From contig RWJK01001908.1 of the NCBI GenBank assembly GCA_004335835.1, forward strand, positions 6,982-70,981: DNA of 64,000 nt, written 5' to 3'. Shown here one piece after another: positions 53,201 through 63,300 of this stretch; the first letter of the stretch is position 1; the number at the start of each line of letters is the position of its first letter. Origin of the DNA: Scenedesmus sp. ARA3 (lineage: Eukaryota > Chlorophyta > Chlorophyceae > Sphaeropleales > Scenedesmaceae). The notes under the pieces are model-generated. The model was not told the DNA's origin and did no database searches. It saw nothing but the letters and a program-made list of their open reading frames with translations. Made by a program: the position numbers and the translations under genes.

Positions 53201-55924
53201 CAAAATTAGTCCAGCACATGCACAGGTGGGACGTCTTGAACAATGGCTGGCCGCTGGTGTGGGGCCATGTGCAGCGCACGCACGACTCGTTCTCCGCGGC
53301 CTCCGTCTCATTGGTGCGGCTCATGAGCGTGTTGAGCGCCGCACGCCCCACCTCTGCTGCTGCATTGAGCTGTGCATACATACACAGCCTGCACTGAGCC
53401 TTACCTCATTCTCCGCGGCCTCCGTCTCATTGGTGCGGCTCATGAGCGTGTTGAGCGCCGCACGCCCCACCTCTGCTGCTGCATTGAGCTGTGCATACAT
53501 ACACAGCCTGCACTGAGCCTTACCTCATTCTCCGCGGCCTCCGTCTCATTGGTGCGGCTCATGAGCGTGTTGAGCGCCGCACGCCTCGCGCGCTCCGCGT
53601 TGGCGTTGTACGGCTGCCGCAGCAGCTGGTTGTTGAGCAGCGTTGCATCTGTGCCCTCTCTGGCCACCAGCAGCCGGCGTGCGATGGCGTAGTAGCGGTC
53701 CTTGAGGTCCTCCAGAGTGCGGGGAGGGCCGTTGGGGAACTGCAACAAACATAAAAGGCAGGGACGGAGCGACACAGCAGGAGTGAGCATGTAAGACTAA
53801 AAGCAAGCACCGAAACAAGTGAGGTTGTTAAGCCGCGTGGCATCTGTGTCCCCTCGGGCCACCAGCAGCTGCCGCGCAATGGCGTAGTAGCGATCTTTCA
53901 GGTCCTCCAGTGTGCGGGGAGGGCCGTTGGAAACTGCAAAAGGACGGCAGAACAGCGACAGAGTGTGCATGTGAGGCTGAGGGAGAAGCACATGCTCACA
54001 AGCGTCCGCGCCCTCTCGCGCCACCAGCAGCCGCAGGGCAATGCCGTAGTAGCAATATTTCGTATCTTCAAGAGTGCGCGGAGAGCCGGTGGGGAACTGC
54101 AGGGTTCAGGGCAGGGATTCAAAAGAACATACATTTAGCGTGCAATGGCGTAGTAGCGGTCCTTGAGGTCCTCCAGCGTGCGGGGAGGGCCGTTGGGGAA
54201 CTGCAGGGTGCAGGTGAGAATGAGGTTGAGCACAATTGAGTAGGTGGCAGGGATCAGGCAATGCAGAGACAGACGAGCGCCAGACATGCTGCAAGCAAGG
54301 ATCAATGCACCACCCAGCGCCCCACATTGTAGTGGTCAGCCACCACCACGAAGGACACACCACAGCAACATGTAGAACTGCATGCCACCTGCCGTCCTGC
54401 AAGCCAAACACAACACCATGCGGCTCACGTTGTAGCGGTCTGCCACCACCACGAAGCGCAGGTCGTATGCCTCCAGCATGTCCAGCAGGTAGTCCGTCTC
54501 CTCCTGGGCCCAGCCCAACATATAAACACTACATAACCGCAGTTAACAAACCCTAAAGCCTGAGGCACCCAGTGGCCCGGCACCCCATGAAGCACGGGTC
54601 AGGAACAACATGCGCAGCTGCAACTTAAGGCCCACAAAGCAGCCATAACAGCAACAAACCCCAACCCATCTCACGTTGTAGCGGTCCGCCACCACCACGA
54701 AGCGCAGGTCGTACGCCTCCAGCATGTCGAGCAGGTAGTCGGTCTCCTCCTTGGTCCAGCCCATGGCGGCCAGCGCATTGTCGCGGCTGATCACATTGAG
54801 CCACTCCTCGCCATCATACCGGAACAGCGTGACCTGCGGGGCAAGGTATTAAATGTGCAGTGCAGGGTTTGCGGAACAGGTTATCGTGGTGCAGGGTCGG
54901 TTGCAGGGCAGGGTGGCGGCGCGTGTCGCGGCTGATCACATTGAGCCACTCCTCGCCGTCCTACCGGAACAGCGTGGCCTGCCAGGCGGGTCATGTTGTG
55001 GGGCACATGATTTAGTGCAGTGCAGCTTGTGCGGCACCAGTTGTGCAGAGTTTAAGAGAAGCAAACTGAAGGGCATGCACACTGTGACTTGATGTGCGAG
55101 CAGTGCCAAGCATCTGGTGCGCAATCTGTCGCTGCTGAAGCATTGCTGACAGCTGCAGTTGCCGCATGGTGTCCACTGCAGCCTGCATACGCAGCAGCCA
55201 GCTTGCCTTTTTGTTGTACTTGGCGAAGGCGTAGTCTCCCTCCTGTGCATCCCTGATGCGCCCATTAGCATCCTTGTAGCCCTTCACCCAGTGCCGCAGC
55301 TCAAGCCCGTCATCCCTGCAACATATAACAAAATAATTGAACTTAGAATAACATAACATGACAATATAACAGCACAGGCCATGGGATGCATGCTGAAAGA
55401 TTCAGCGCAGCAGGGTCTTGCACAAGGCAGAGGCCGGTGGAGACAGCCACAGACACTGCAACTGCTGGCTGCTTATGCAATGCTGGTGGCATAAGCCATG
55501 CCGCAGAGCCCCTGCAGCTGCTGCTATACTGTAATCTGTCACGAGCCTCACAAAACCTAATCATTGGCTTCTGCCGCACTAGCGCAGCTCTACTGCTGCT
55601 GCTGTCCCCAGGCTTTGCAATTGCTTCACCGCACGTGCTGCAGCCGTCCATGTCTTACCTGGCCTGGTTTTTGAACTGCTTGTAGCGGTAGATGACTGTG
55701 CCCTTGGTGCTGGCCTTGGGCTTTGCGAGCTTGTCCTTCTTCTTCAGGCCATCCAGCAGGTGGCTGGGGATGACAGGGTTTGAGCCGCCCAGAAGCGCAA
55801 AAGCCTCCCGGCTCATCCCCTCTGGCCGCTTCATGCGTTCAGGCTTGGCCTTCTGTGCTGGCGCTGCTGCTGCCTCGCCCTGGGGTGCCCTGCGCACCCC
55901 CAGGATGTCCTTTACATCAGCCAT
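50209..55924 (-). CDS. SWC4: SWC4 / DMAP1 homologue, chromatin-remodelling and acetyltransferase complex subunit
   Basis: Nuclear subunit shared by the SWR1 (H2A.Z deposition) and NuA4 histone acetyltransferase complexes. Exons on the minus strand: 55924-55659, 55315-55207, 54833-54675, 53739-53524, 52726-52550, 51545-51394, 50909-50771, 50316-50209. They join in phase to 441 residues, close to plant SWC4. It starts MADVKDILG. Then EGDYAFAKYNKK and LFRYDGEEW lead into the SANT/Myb-like fold (GWTKEETDYLLDMLEAYDLR, FVVVADRYN, RTLEDLKDRYYAIAR). Next comes an Ala-rich coiled coil (VIEEKRKAEHAAAAQ), then PPPGVYARGVHTRE and LRGEILSLLELRRQ of the DMAP1 C-terminal region, and a Lys/Arg-rich tail (GKRKKGDD). 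The intron after KYNKK begins with GC (AAG|GCAAGC). Five of seven introns contain exon echoes, the densest set in the window. Confidence 0.94.
50320..50353 (-). repeat. Sense-strand (CTG)n at the acceptor of the last SWC4 exon
   Basis: CAG triplets on the plus strand give (CTG)n running straight into the CTGCAG acceptor of exon 50316-50209. Confidence 0.9.
50985..51022 (-). repeat. Exon echo, acceptor side, of SWC4 exon 50771-50909
   Basis: Copy of the KNQKALEA-encoding exon start with its acceptor, offset 105 bp upstream. Confidence 0.9.
51262..51310 (-). repeat. Exon echo, donor side, of SWC4 exon 51394-51545
   Basis: Copy of the QEKQALGSSQ-encoding exon end and donor, offset 121 bp downstream. 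Confidence 0.9.
51600..51770 (-). repeat. Two exon echoes, acceptor side, of SWC4 exon 51394-51545
   Basis: Units at ~51600-51655 and ~51712-51765 copy the DFHNAPMQMGMPSLL-encoding exon start and acceptor. Equivalent acceptors are 51545 (real), 51646 and 51755: spacings 101 and 109 bp. Confidence 0.92.
51770..52549. other. Remainder of the long SWC4 intron 5
   Basis: No further echo or gene is recognised in this ~780-base part of the intron. Confidence 0.4.
52747..52765 (-). repeat. Sense-strand (CTG)n upstream of an SWC4 acceptor
   Basis: CAG triplets on the plus strand give (CTG)n about 20 bases before the acceptor of exon 52726-52550. Confidence 0.8.
52805..52985 (-). repeat. Two exon echoes, acceptor side, of SWC4 exon 52550-52726
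   Basis: Units ending at 52844 and 52976 copy the ILEQARVIE-encoding exon start with acceptor. Spacings from the real acceptor are 118 and 132 bp. Each unit is accompanied by its own CAG/CTG run and a similar intron piece. Confidence 0.92.
53290..53527 (-). repeat. Two identical 119-bp tandem units, exon echoes of SWC4 exon 53524-53739
   Basis: Units 53290-53408 and 53409-53527 appear identical base for base. Each holds the RRAALNTLMSRTNETEAAENE-encoding exon end, its donor, and the same intron piece. The real exon continues the series at the same 119-bp step. Confidence 0.97.
53820..54205 (-). repeat. Three exon echoes, acceptor side, of SWC4 exon 53524-53739
   Basis: Equivalent acceptors lie at 53739 (real), 53933, 54096 and 54200. 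Copies repeat the FPNGPPRTLEDLKDRYYAIARRLLVAR-type exon start to differing extents and with different decay; the 54096 copy is most diverged and the 54200 copy is nearly exact but short. Confidence 0.93.
54321..54520 (-). repeat. Two exon echoes, donor side, of SWC4 exon 54675-54833
   Basis: The 54429-54515 copy repeats the EETDYLLDMLEAYDLRFVVVADRYN-encoding end with donor, 246 bp downstream. A short, decayed copy starts at 54325 another 104 bp on. Confidence 0.92.
54918..54985 (-). repeat. Exon echo, acceptor side, of SWC4 exon 54675-54833
   Basis: Copy of the TLFR.DGEEWLNVISRD-encoding exon start with acceptor, 145 bp upstream, with one in-frame stop (TAG). Confidence 0.92.
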
Positions 55925-57323
55925 GCTGCTGCTGCTGCTGCAGGCAGGCGCTGCAGTACCTGCCGCAGCTGCTGCTGCTGCTGCTGGCGGGCTGGTGTCA
56001 CGCTAGTGGTGCTGCTGCTGGGCTGGCTAGCTGCTGCTGGCCAGCCAGCTGGGCTGTAACTGCGGGACGAGCAAGTCCCAAAAGCCCTGAATTCTAGAAG
56101 CAGCAGCAAAGAAGTGTGTCACGTGCAGCTGCAACAGGAGGTGGAAGAGCACAGGACACAGTTTGCATATAATGGACAAGATGTTTCCACTCCTTGCAAC
56201 CTCATGAGTAAAAGCAGGCATTAGTGTAGCCACAACAGCTGATGCACTAGACATATAAGTGGCCAAGGCGTAAAGCACATCACTTGCTGCTGTAGCAAGA
56301 ACAGCTGGGCTGCTGCTGCTGTTGCTGTAGTTGTTACCATTCATTGAGCAGGCCAGCAGTTGCTGCAGCACTTGCTATCGTCACATACCTAGCTTATCAA
56401 ACACTTCGTCAACACAGAGTTGCCAGCAGGCCTCAGTCTTGAATTTCCAAGCAGCAGTGGCCCGCGCACTACTGTATGCTACCCTCCAGCCCAGCGGTGA
56501 CACGATCAATAGCACAAATGTAGCCTTAAATAACTTCTATGGCATGTGTCAAAGCCATGCAGGCCTACTTTTGACTTTTGATGAAGTGAAAACAACCAGG
56601 TACACAACCGAGACAGCATAACTCGAGCGACTGCAATCTAATGATCTCAAACCTCAGAGTCGATCCCAGTGCTATCGAGCAGCCACAGCTCATGTTCACA
56701 ACGTGTTATCTTCTTGAGCCTCGAGCTTGGCCTGTCGAGAGCTACCTCTGTGCCAGGTTGAGGACAATCCCTCAAAAACAACGTCAAAGTTCTCTATCTT
56801 GCTGATCGTTTAGCTTTTTCAGGGAGCAAGAACGCTGTGCGCCCAGAGAAGCCTTGTTTGTACTGCCAAGTGTCAAACACCTGCGACTGATTGCAAGCGA
56901 ATCTACATGATGGTGAGCTTATATGTGTAACCTCATATGTTGCTGTCCAGTGGGCTGTTGGCCTCATCGACTGGTCAGCTGCACTAGGGTCAGATAGTTC
57001 TGGGGCTTTTACTGTCTGATTGGCAACTTACACGCACATCACAGATCAAAATAAGAGATATTACCGTATGATGAACAAACATTAGTGACTAAAGGCGCCT
57101 GGAATGTGCAGAGTTTGACTTTGCCCAGTGCGTTACCTAGTCGTTGGCTGGGCAGCGGGTGCACGGCGACACCGATTAGTGATAAACGAGCAGGAGCTGC
57201 AAAATCATTGAGAAATCGTCTCTCCAAATCCACGCACCCGCTGCTGTGGCTTCTGCTGTACTGCCCACAGGCTGGTCAGCAGGCCTGGATGTGATGCAGC
57301 TCCCTTCCTGAGGAGCAGCAAGC
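55925..57323. other. Divergent intergenic region between SWC4 and the long coiled-coil gene
   Basis: About 1.4 kb without a supported gene. The first ~130 bases hold CTG runs of the SWC4 leader. The region must carry both promoters, but I see no clear TATA box. Confidence 0.5.
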
Positions 57324-60300
57324 ATGGCCACCTCAGAGTGGCGCCTGCACACCAGGGGCCTTCCTGGGCCACTCCCAGTGCCTGTGGTTGTGCAAAGCAT
57401 ATCTAAAGGGCGTCTGTCGCACAAAGGGAGCGGCGGTGGGGCGGCCAGCAGCTGCCTGTTTGTGCTGCCAGGGAGGCAGCAGATCCGTGTCAAGGTGAGA
57501 TCGCATCTTCACACCTTTGCAGTACTAATGGGCTGTAAACCATGCTGCAGCTGAAACCTTGTTCACAGCTACGTAAACCTGCTTCATTGAGCTGTTGCCA
57601 TGTCATCGTGCTGTGCAGGGCCTGAGCTATGGTGCGGACAACAGCACAGCATGGTTCAGCCGCTATTGCCACCGCAGGAAGATGTTGCTGCAGGCACACT
57701 CGCGTGCCTGCAGCAGGCGGAATAGTATGGCAACTACGCCTACTGGCGCAGAGCTGGACAGGTGGGCGAAAGCAACTGCCTGTCATAAACAGCAATTGCA
57801 GCAGCCACACTGCAGGTCTGGCAGCACTTGCTTGTTCATACATATCAATGCACGCAGTAGCAGAAGTTGCAGCGTCAACGCAGCCAAAAAAAGGTGATGT
57901 AGTGAACTGTCCGCTGTGTCAATTGCATGTTACATTTGAATACAGGACGGCAAGCTGCACCGGCAGCCTGCCTACATCCATCAACCCATGCCACGGGGTA
58001 TTTTCAGTCACAGACCCAACAACGGGACACAACTACAGAGTCTCGTCCAGAAGGTGGGTGCTAGTTTCAGTCATGATACAGGCAAGCCGGCTATGAGCAC
58101 AGCAGCTGCAGTGTGTGTTGAAACTTGCTTGCAGGAACTACTTGCTCAGCTGGGTAGATGCAAGCTGGTCCTGCTTGTGTGACTCCCACATTAAAGCTGC
58201 ACCATATATATTAAAACCATGATGTGTATGCCCTGCAGGGGTCTGACAATCACCCAGGCCAGCCGGCTGATGCGGCTGTACAGGTTTCAGGCAGTGCAGC
58301 GGCCGGCTTGGGCGCTGGGCAGCAGGAGCAGCAGCATGGGCGGCGGGTGCAGCAGCAGCCAGGCTGGGCACGAGCAGTTTGCAGTGCCTTCACACCCAAT
58401 TTCGGTGAGCACAACAGAGATACCTGCTGGACATCTCGAACTTGATGATGTGCAAGTGGCTCAAGCAGCTGGACCTGCACTGAGATGTCACCTCGTGGCA
58501 CAATCGGCTAAGCAGCACTGACAGTGTCATGCGTCCTTTCTTGCAGGTGCCAGCAAGCGGGCGGACTTCAGAAACTGGAGCCGGGAGTGGAGTATTCAGC
58601 CCAAGGTCCGAGCTGCCCAGTGAGAGCAGCAGCAGCAGCATCGGCAGCAGAAGGGTGCAGGGCATCCCTGAGCTGCCGCCACGGCAAGGTCAGCAGATGC
58701 TCTCAAACTGCTTCCCTGGCTGTCAGAACATGCTGTGACACATGACAAGTTCTTGAATCCTGCACAGAGTGCTTGCCTGTTAGCTTGCAACTAGTCCTGA
58801 CGCCTGCAAGGGTTAATATTGTAGTGCTGTTGTGACTGCATGTATCACGCTGTGCCGTGTGTGTGATTCACACTGAAACAACCTGCCTGCTTGGCATTGT
58901 GCCATGTTGCTTTGCTGAACGCAGGCAACAGCGCAGCTTCAGCAGCGTCCCGTGGGGAGTGCCGCCGCCACTCGCAGGCATCTTTGCGGCTGCTGCGTGA
59001 GCTGTTGCGCCGGGACTATGCCATTGGCTACCTGTTGCTGGGTTGGATGCTGCAGACAACTTGGTCAGTTGCCCCAGCCATAGCAATGCTGCTGGGACTG
59101 CCGCAGCCAGATGCTAGGACAGCCAAGGCACAGCTGCCAGCACTGCTAACCTGGATGCTGACAGGCAGCAGCAGGAGCAGCAGGCCCAGTAGTGCTGGAC
59201 ATGCAGCAGCAGCAGCAGCAGCAGCAGCAGAGGCTGAGAGGGATGAGGATGAGCAGATGCTGCTGCAGCTGCTCAGTGCTGACGAGCTGCAGCAGCTGCA
59301 GGAGCAGCTGGTGGGGCCAACAGCAGCACTGGCTAGCCTGGCCAACTTCATGAAGGCACACCAGACACTGGCAGGAGCGCCGGCAACTGCACAACAGGTG
59401 AATAGCACGTCCTACTAACTGTCAGATGATCAAGATTGTTGTCTACTTGCACCCAATGAGATAATACGCCCTCCTAGAATAGCTGAAGCTTGCATGCACG
59501 GCAAAGCTTGCTTTCAGGATCAGCTTACCAGCAACAATCGAAAAAATTACAAATTTACCATGTTGCGTCGTTCTGTGCGTGATGCAGGTGATGGACTTCA
59601 TGCAGAAGGAGCAGCAGTTGATGGAGCTGTTTCAAGGCACAAATCTGGTTGACAACCTGGCAGCTGCCACCACAGCAGTAGCAGCAACAGCCCAGCTGTC
59701 AGCCACACACAGCAATGCGGAGAAAGCAGCCTCGGCCCTGGCAGTGCTGGCCCAGCTGTCAGCAACACAGAGCAATGCAACAGCTGCCAGCTCAGCTGCT
59801 GCCGTGCTGGGGCAGCTGGCCGCAACACAGCAGAACGCAGCAGCTGCTAGCTCAGCTGCTGTGGCAATGGCTCAGCTTGGCGATGCTATGCAGCAGTCCA
59901 GCAGTGCAGCAGCAGCAGCAATTAATTCTACTACCGCTGCTGTTATTGCTGATGAACAGCACTCGCCTCAGGCGCCAACAGCAGCGCTTCCTGTGGAGGC
60001 TATGGTTGCGGGAGCAACCTCAGCAGCTGCAGATGCTGCAGCAACAGCTGCAGATGCCTTCATTTATTCTGCTCTACCAGGGTTTGGCTCTGTGCTGGTC
60101 GAGTTGGCTAGCAAGGTCAGCAAGGCAGTGCAGCAGGTGGTTCCCCAGCTGTCGATCAACTTCAAGTTTGGTGGGAGCAGCAGCAGCAACTCTCAGGCAG
60201 CAGCAGCAACGGCAGAAGGGCTGCTGCTGGACCCAGCTGCGGTGTTGGCACAGCTGCAGGCGCTGCAGCAGCGGTTACCAACCCAGCAGGACAAGGCTGC

Positions 60301-63300
60301 AGTGCTGCAGGAGTACCAGGCATGGCTGGAGTCTGTGAAGGACTGCCTTGTGCAGCAGCATGAGCAGACACAGGTACGCCCCACCATGCTGGTTGTTCTT
60401 GGACATGACTTGTGCCAGCAGCAAAACCGTGTTTCAGGCGCGTTGGGTAGCTGCTGTACAGCTTTGGCATGCGGTTTCAGCCTGTTGGTCTTGCAACATA
60501 AGTGGGCCCGGGTGTATTGCCGCACTGAGCAAGCCTGCACATCCGGTTGTGCTCTACAGGTACACCTCTCCAGCCTCAAGTCTGAGCTGGCATCCGCAGC
60601 CACCAACTTGCGCCAGTCAGAGGCCTACAAGGCACAGGTGGAGCAGCAGCAGCTGCAGCTCCAGCAGTGCAAGCAGCAGGCCCTTGACCGCTACCAGGAG
60701 GCCCGGCAGGCTATCCAGCAGCTGCAGCAGCAGGTGGCGCTGGGTGAGCCCCTGCCTGAGTCAGTCGCTGACCCTGACGACATAGCAGCAGATGTAGCTG
60801 CTGAACCTGCTGCAGCCATTGATCCTGACAACCGCAGCAGCAGTAGCACTGTGTATGCTAGCCTGCAGAGCCTGGATGAGGCGGTGGCAGCAGCAGATAC
60901 TGCACAGGCAGACCTTACAGTGGCAGAACAGCAGCTAGAGCAACTGGAGGCAGACAACATGATGGCGCACAGCGATAGCACGCACATCAGGGCGCAGCTG
61001 CATGACCTGCAGGGCAGCTACAGCCGGGTGATGACAGCATACAGCAGCCAGATGGCTGCCAGAGCAGAGCTGGATGATGCTATGGCATCACTAGATGCTG
61101 CTGTAGCTGGCGTGGCCGACAACGCAGACAGGGCGGCCGAGGAGCTGGATGCGCTGATTGGAATGTTGCTGGGGCAGGCTACGCAGCTGGAGCAGGGGCA
61201 TGCAGCAGCGGCAGCAGCAGAAGGCACTGCAGCACCCGCAGAGCCAGAGGACAATGCAGAACCATTTGCTGCAGCATCTGCTATGATGCTGGTGGCAGCA
61301 GCTGATGTAGCCATGGGTGATGCAGAAGCAGAGATGATCCTTGCTTCAGCAGAGGCTGCTGTAGGGAGTGTAGGACAAGCAGATGCTGAGCAGCTGCTGG
61401 CTGGAGCAGACAAAATTCTGGCAGAAGTAGAGCAGGTTGTTAGGTCTGACGAGACAGCAGACCACTCCCTGGGACAGCAGCAGCAGCAGCAGCTCATCCT
61501 TGTCGCTGCTGAAGCAGTCACTGACAGCAACAGCAGCAGCAGCTCCAGCAGTAGCGTGCAGGATAGCAGCCACCAGCAGCAGCAACAGCAGGAGCAGCCA
61601 GCCAGCCTACGGCAGGTTGGTGAGAAGCGTACAGTGCGCGTGCTGGTGCCACCAAAGCCAAAAGGTTTCAGTGAGTCAGCTGTGCTGTTCATGGGCAGGA
61701 CAGGCCAGCCATCCGGCCAGCAGCTGATGCAGCAGGCTGGCTCACAGCTGGAGTCTGGCCTGCGGGCTGCGCTGCAGAAGTTCATGCCACTTGATGGTGC
61801 TAACGCTGCCAGCACTGGAGTGCCTGGTGCAGCTGAGGTGGTGCCGAGCCAGCAGGATGTCGCAGCAGTGTTTGGCAAGGTGCCAAACATACCTGACATG
61901 GAGGCAATGCTGGCAGACCTGATTGCTACGAGCTCCAAGCAGGCATCCTCAGCAGCCAGCAGCATCAGCAGCGCCTGGGGCAGCAGCACCACCAGCGTGA
62001 GTGGCTGGCTGGTGGAGCAGGTGCGGGCCAGCAACGGCAACAGCAGCAGCAGCGAGGCGGCTGCTGGCCAACTTGAGCCGCCGCCTATTGTTGAATGGGC
62101 CAGGCGCTGGAGTGGCAGCAGGGACTGGGAAGCCAAGGCAGCATGGCTGCAGGTGTGGGCCAGCAGCCAGCTGTCTACCAGCTCAGAAGCAGCACAGCAT
62201 GTTGCTGCAGCAGCTGCACAGCTGCCGACAGATGTTGCGGCAGCAGCAGCGCGTGCTGCTGCGGAGATTGAGGCAGCCAAGGGCCGCGTGGATGGCAAGG
62301 GGCCTGGCGAGAAGCGCACGCTGAAGGAGGAGGTGCTTGCAGCATCAGGCCTGCTATCGCTCATTAGCCCCAACTGGTGGACGGAGGAGGCACTGGGCTG
62401 TGCAGCAGCTGGTGCAGCAGATGCAGCACCAGGGGCTGGCACATCCAAAGCAGCAGCAGCAGATGGGCCAATGCTGCAGGAGGCGTTTGGCTCTGATGGT
62501 AGTGGCATGGAGGGTGCTGGTGGCTCAGGGGCTGGCAAGGGCCCAGGCAAGGGTGGCGGCAGCGGCGGCAGCAGCGGCAGCAGCGATGACCCAAGCTCTG
62601 GTGATGACCAGCCTGGCAGCGGCAGTGGAGGTGGCGATGATGGTGGCAATGGGGGCACAGGTGCTGGCAGTGGTGGTGGTGCAGGTGGTGGCGGGGGCAA
62701 AGGCTCAGGTGGCAACAGTGGCGGTGCCTGGCATGATGGCTTTGAAGCCTATCCACCAGCAGGTGGACTGGATCCTGTGGTGCTGTTACCTGTGGCCTTT
62801 GCCACAGTGGTCAATATTCTGCAGGCCCTGCTGGGCAGCAGCAAGCCTGCAGCAGCAGGAGACAGCGCAAACAGCCTCAGCGCCAGCAGCAGTGCACAGC
62901 TCAACACTCCTTGGGTGTTTGCTGCAGCATCGGCATCCCAATCCCTTGCCAGCAAGCACAGGATCAGGGGCAGCGGCAGCAGCAACGGCAGCAGCAGGAC
63001 AAGGAGGCAGTCTTCACTGCCATCCATTGCAGAGCAGCTCAAGGCTGCAGAAGGAGCTGCTGCAGCTGCAGCAGCTAGGGCCGGCACGGCATCATCAGCA
63101 GCGTCAGCTGGCTGGCGGCTTGCCCACAGTGCAGCAGTTGAGCACAGTGAACCACACTGGGCACCTACGCTGGTTGCTCAAGCACAGCACGACCCTTCCA
63201 AGGATGTGGAGGTGCTGGAGTGGGCTGGCATGTCAGCAGAGCCAGAGGCAGGTGCTGCCACTTACAGCTCAGCAGCAGCAGCAGCAGCACACAGCAGCAT

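Noticed and set aside
26275..54985. Exon echoes as insertions of an introner or other mobile element
   Set aside because: The copies are local, share sequence only with their own neighbouring exon, keep one orientation, and show no terminal inverted repeats or target-site duplications.
27516..54985. Exon echoes as classical mutually exclusive alternative exons
   Set aside because: Each echo carries only one end of the exon, and many contain stops or frameshifts. They could not replace the parent exon as a whole.
57085..57294. Open frame with GAWNVQSL, faintly like an endonuclease domain of a LINE element
   Set aside because: The resemblance is a few residues only, with no catalytic motifs or reverse transcriptase nearby.
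61018..62715. Long open frame of about 565 residues on the minus strand, rich in Pro, Ser and Ala
   Set aside because: It is the antisense shadow of the plus-strand coiled-coil exon, whose frame fits splice phases on eight exons and has far better heptad and composition structure.
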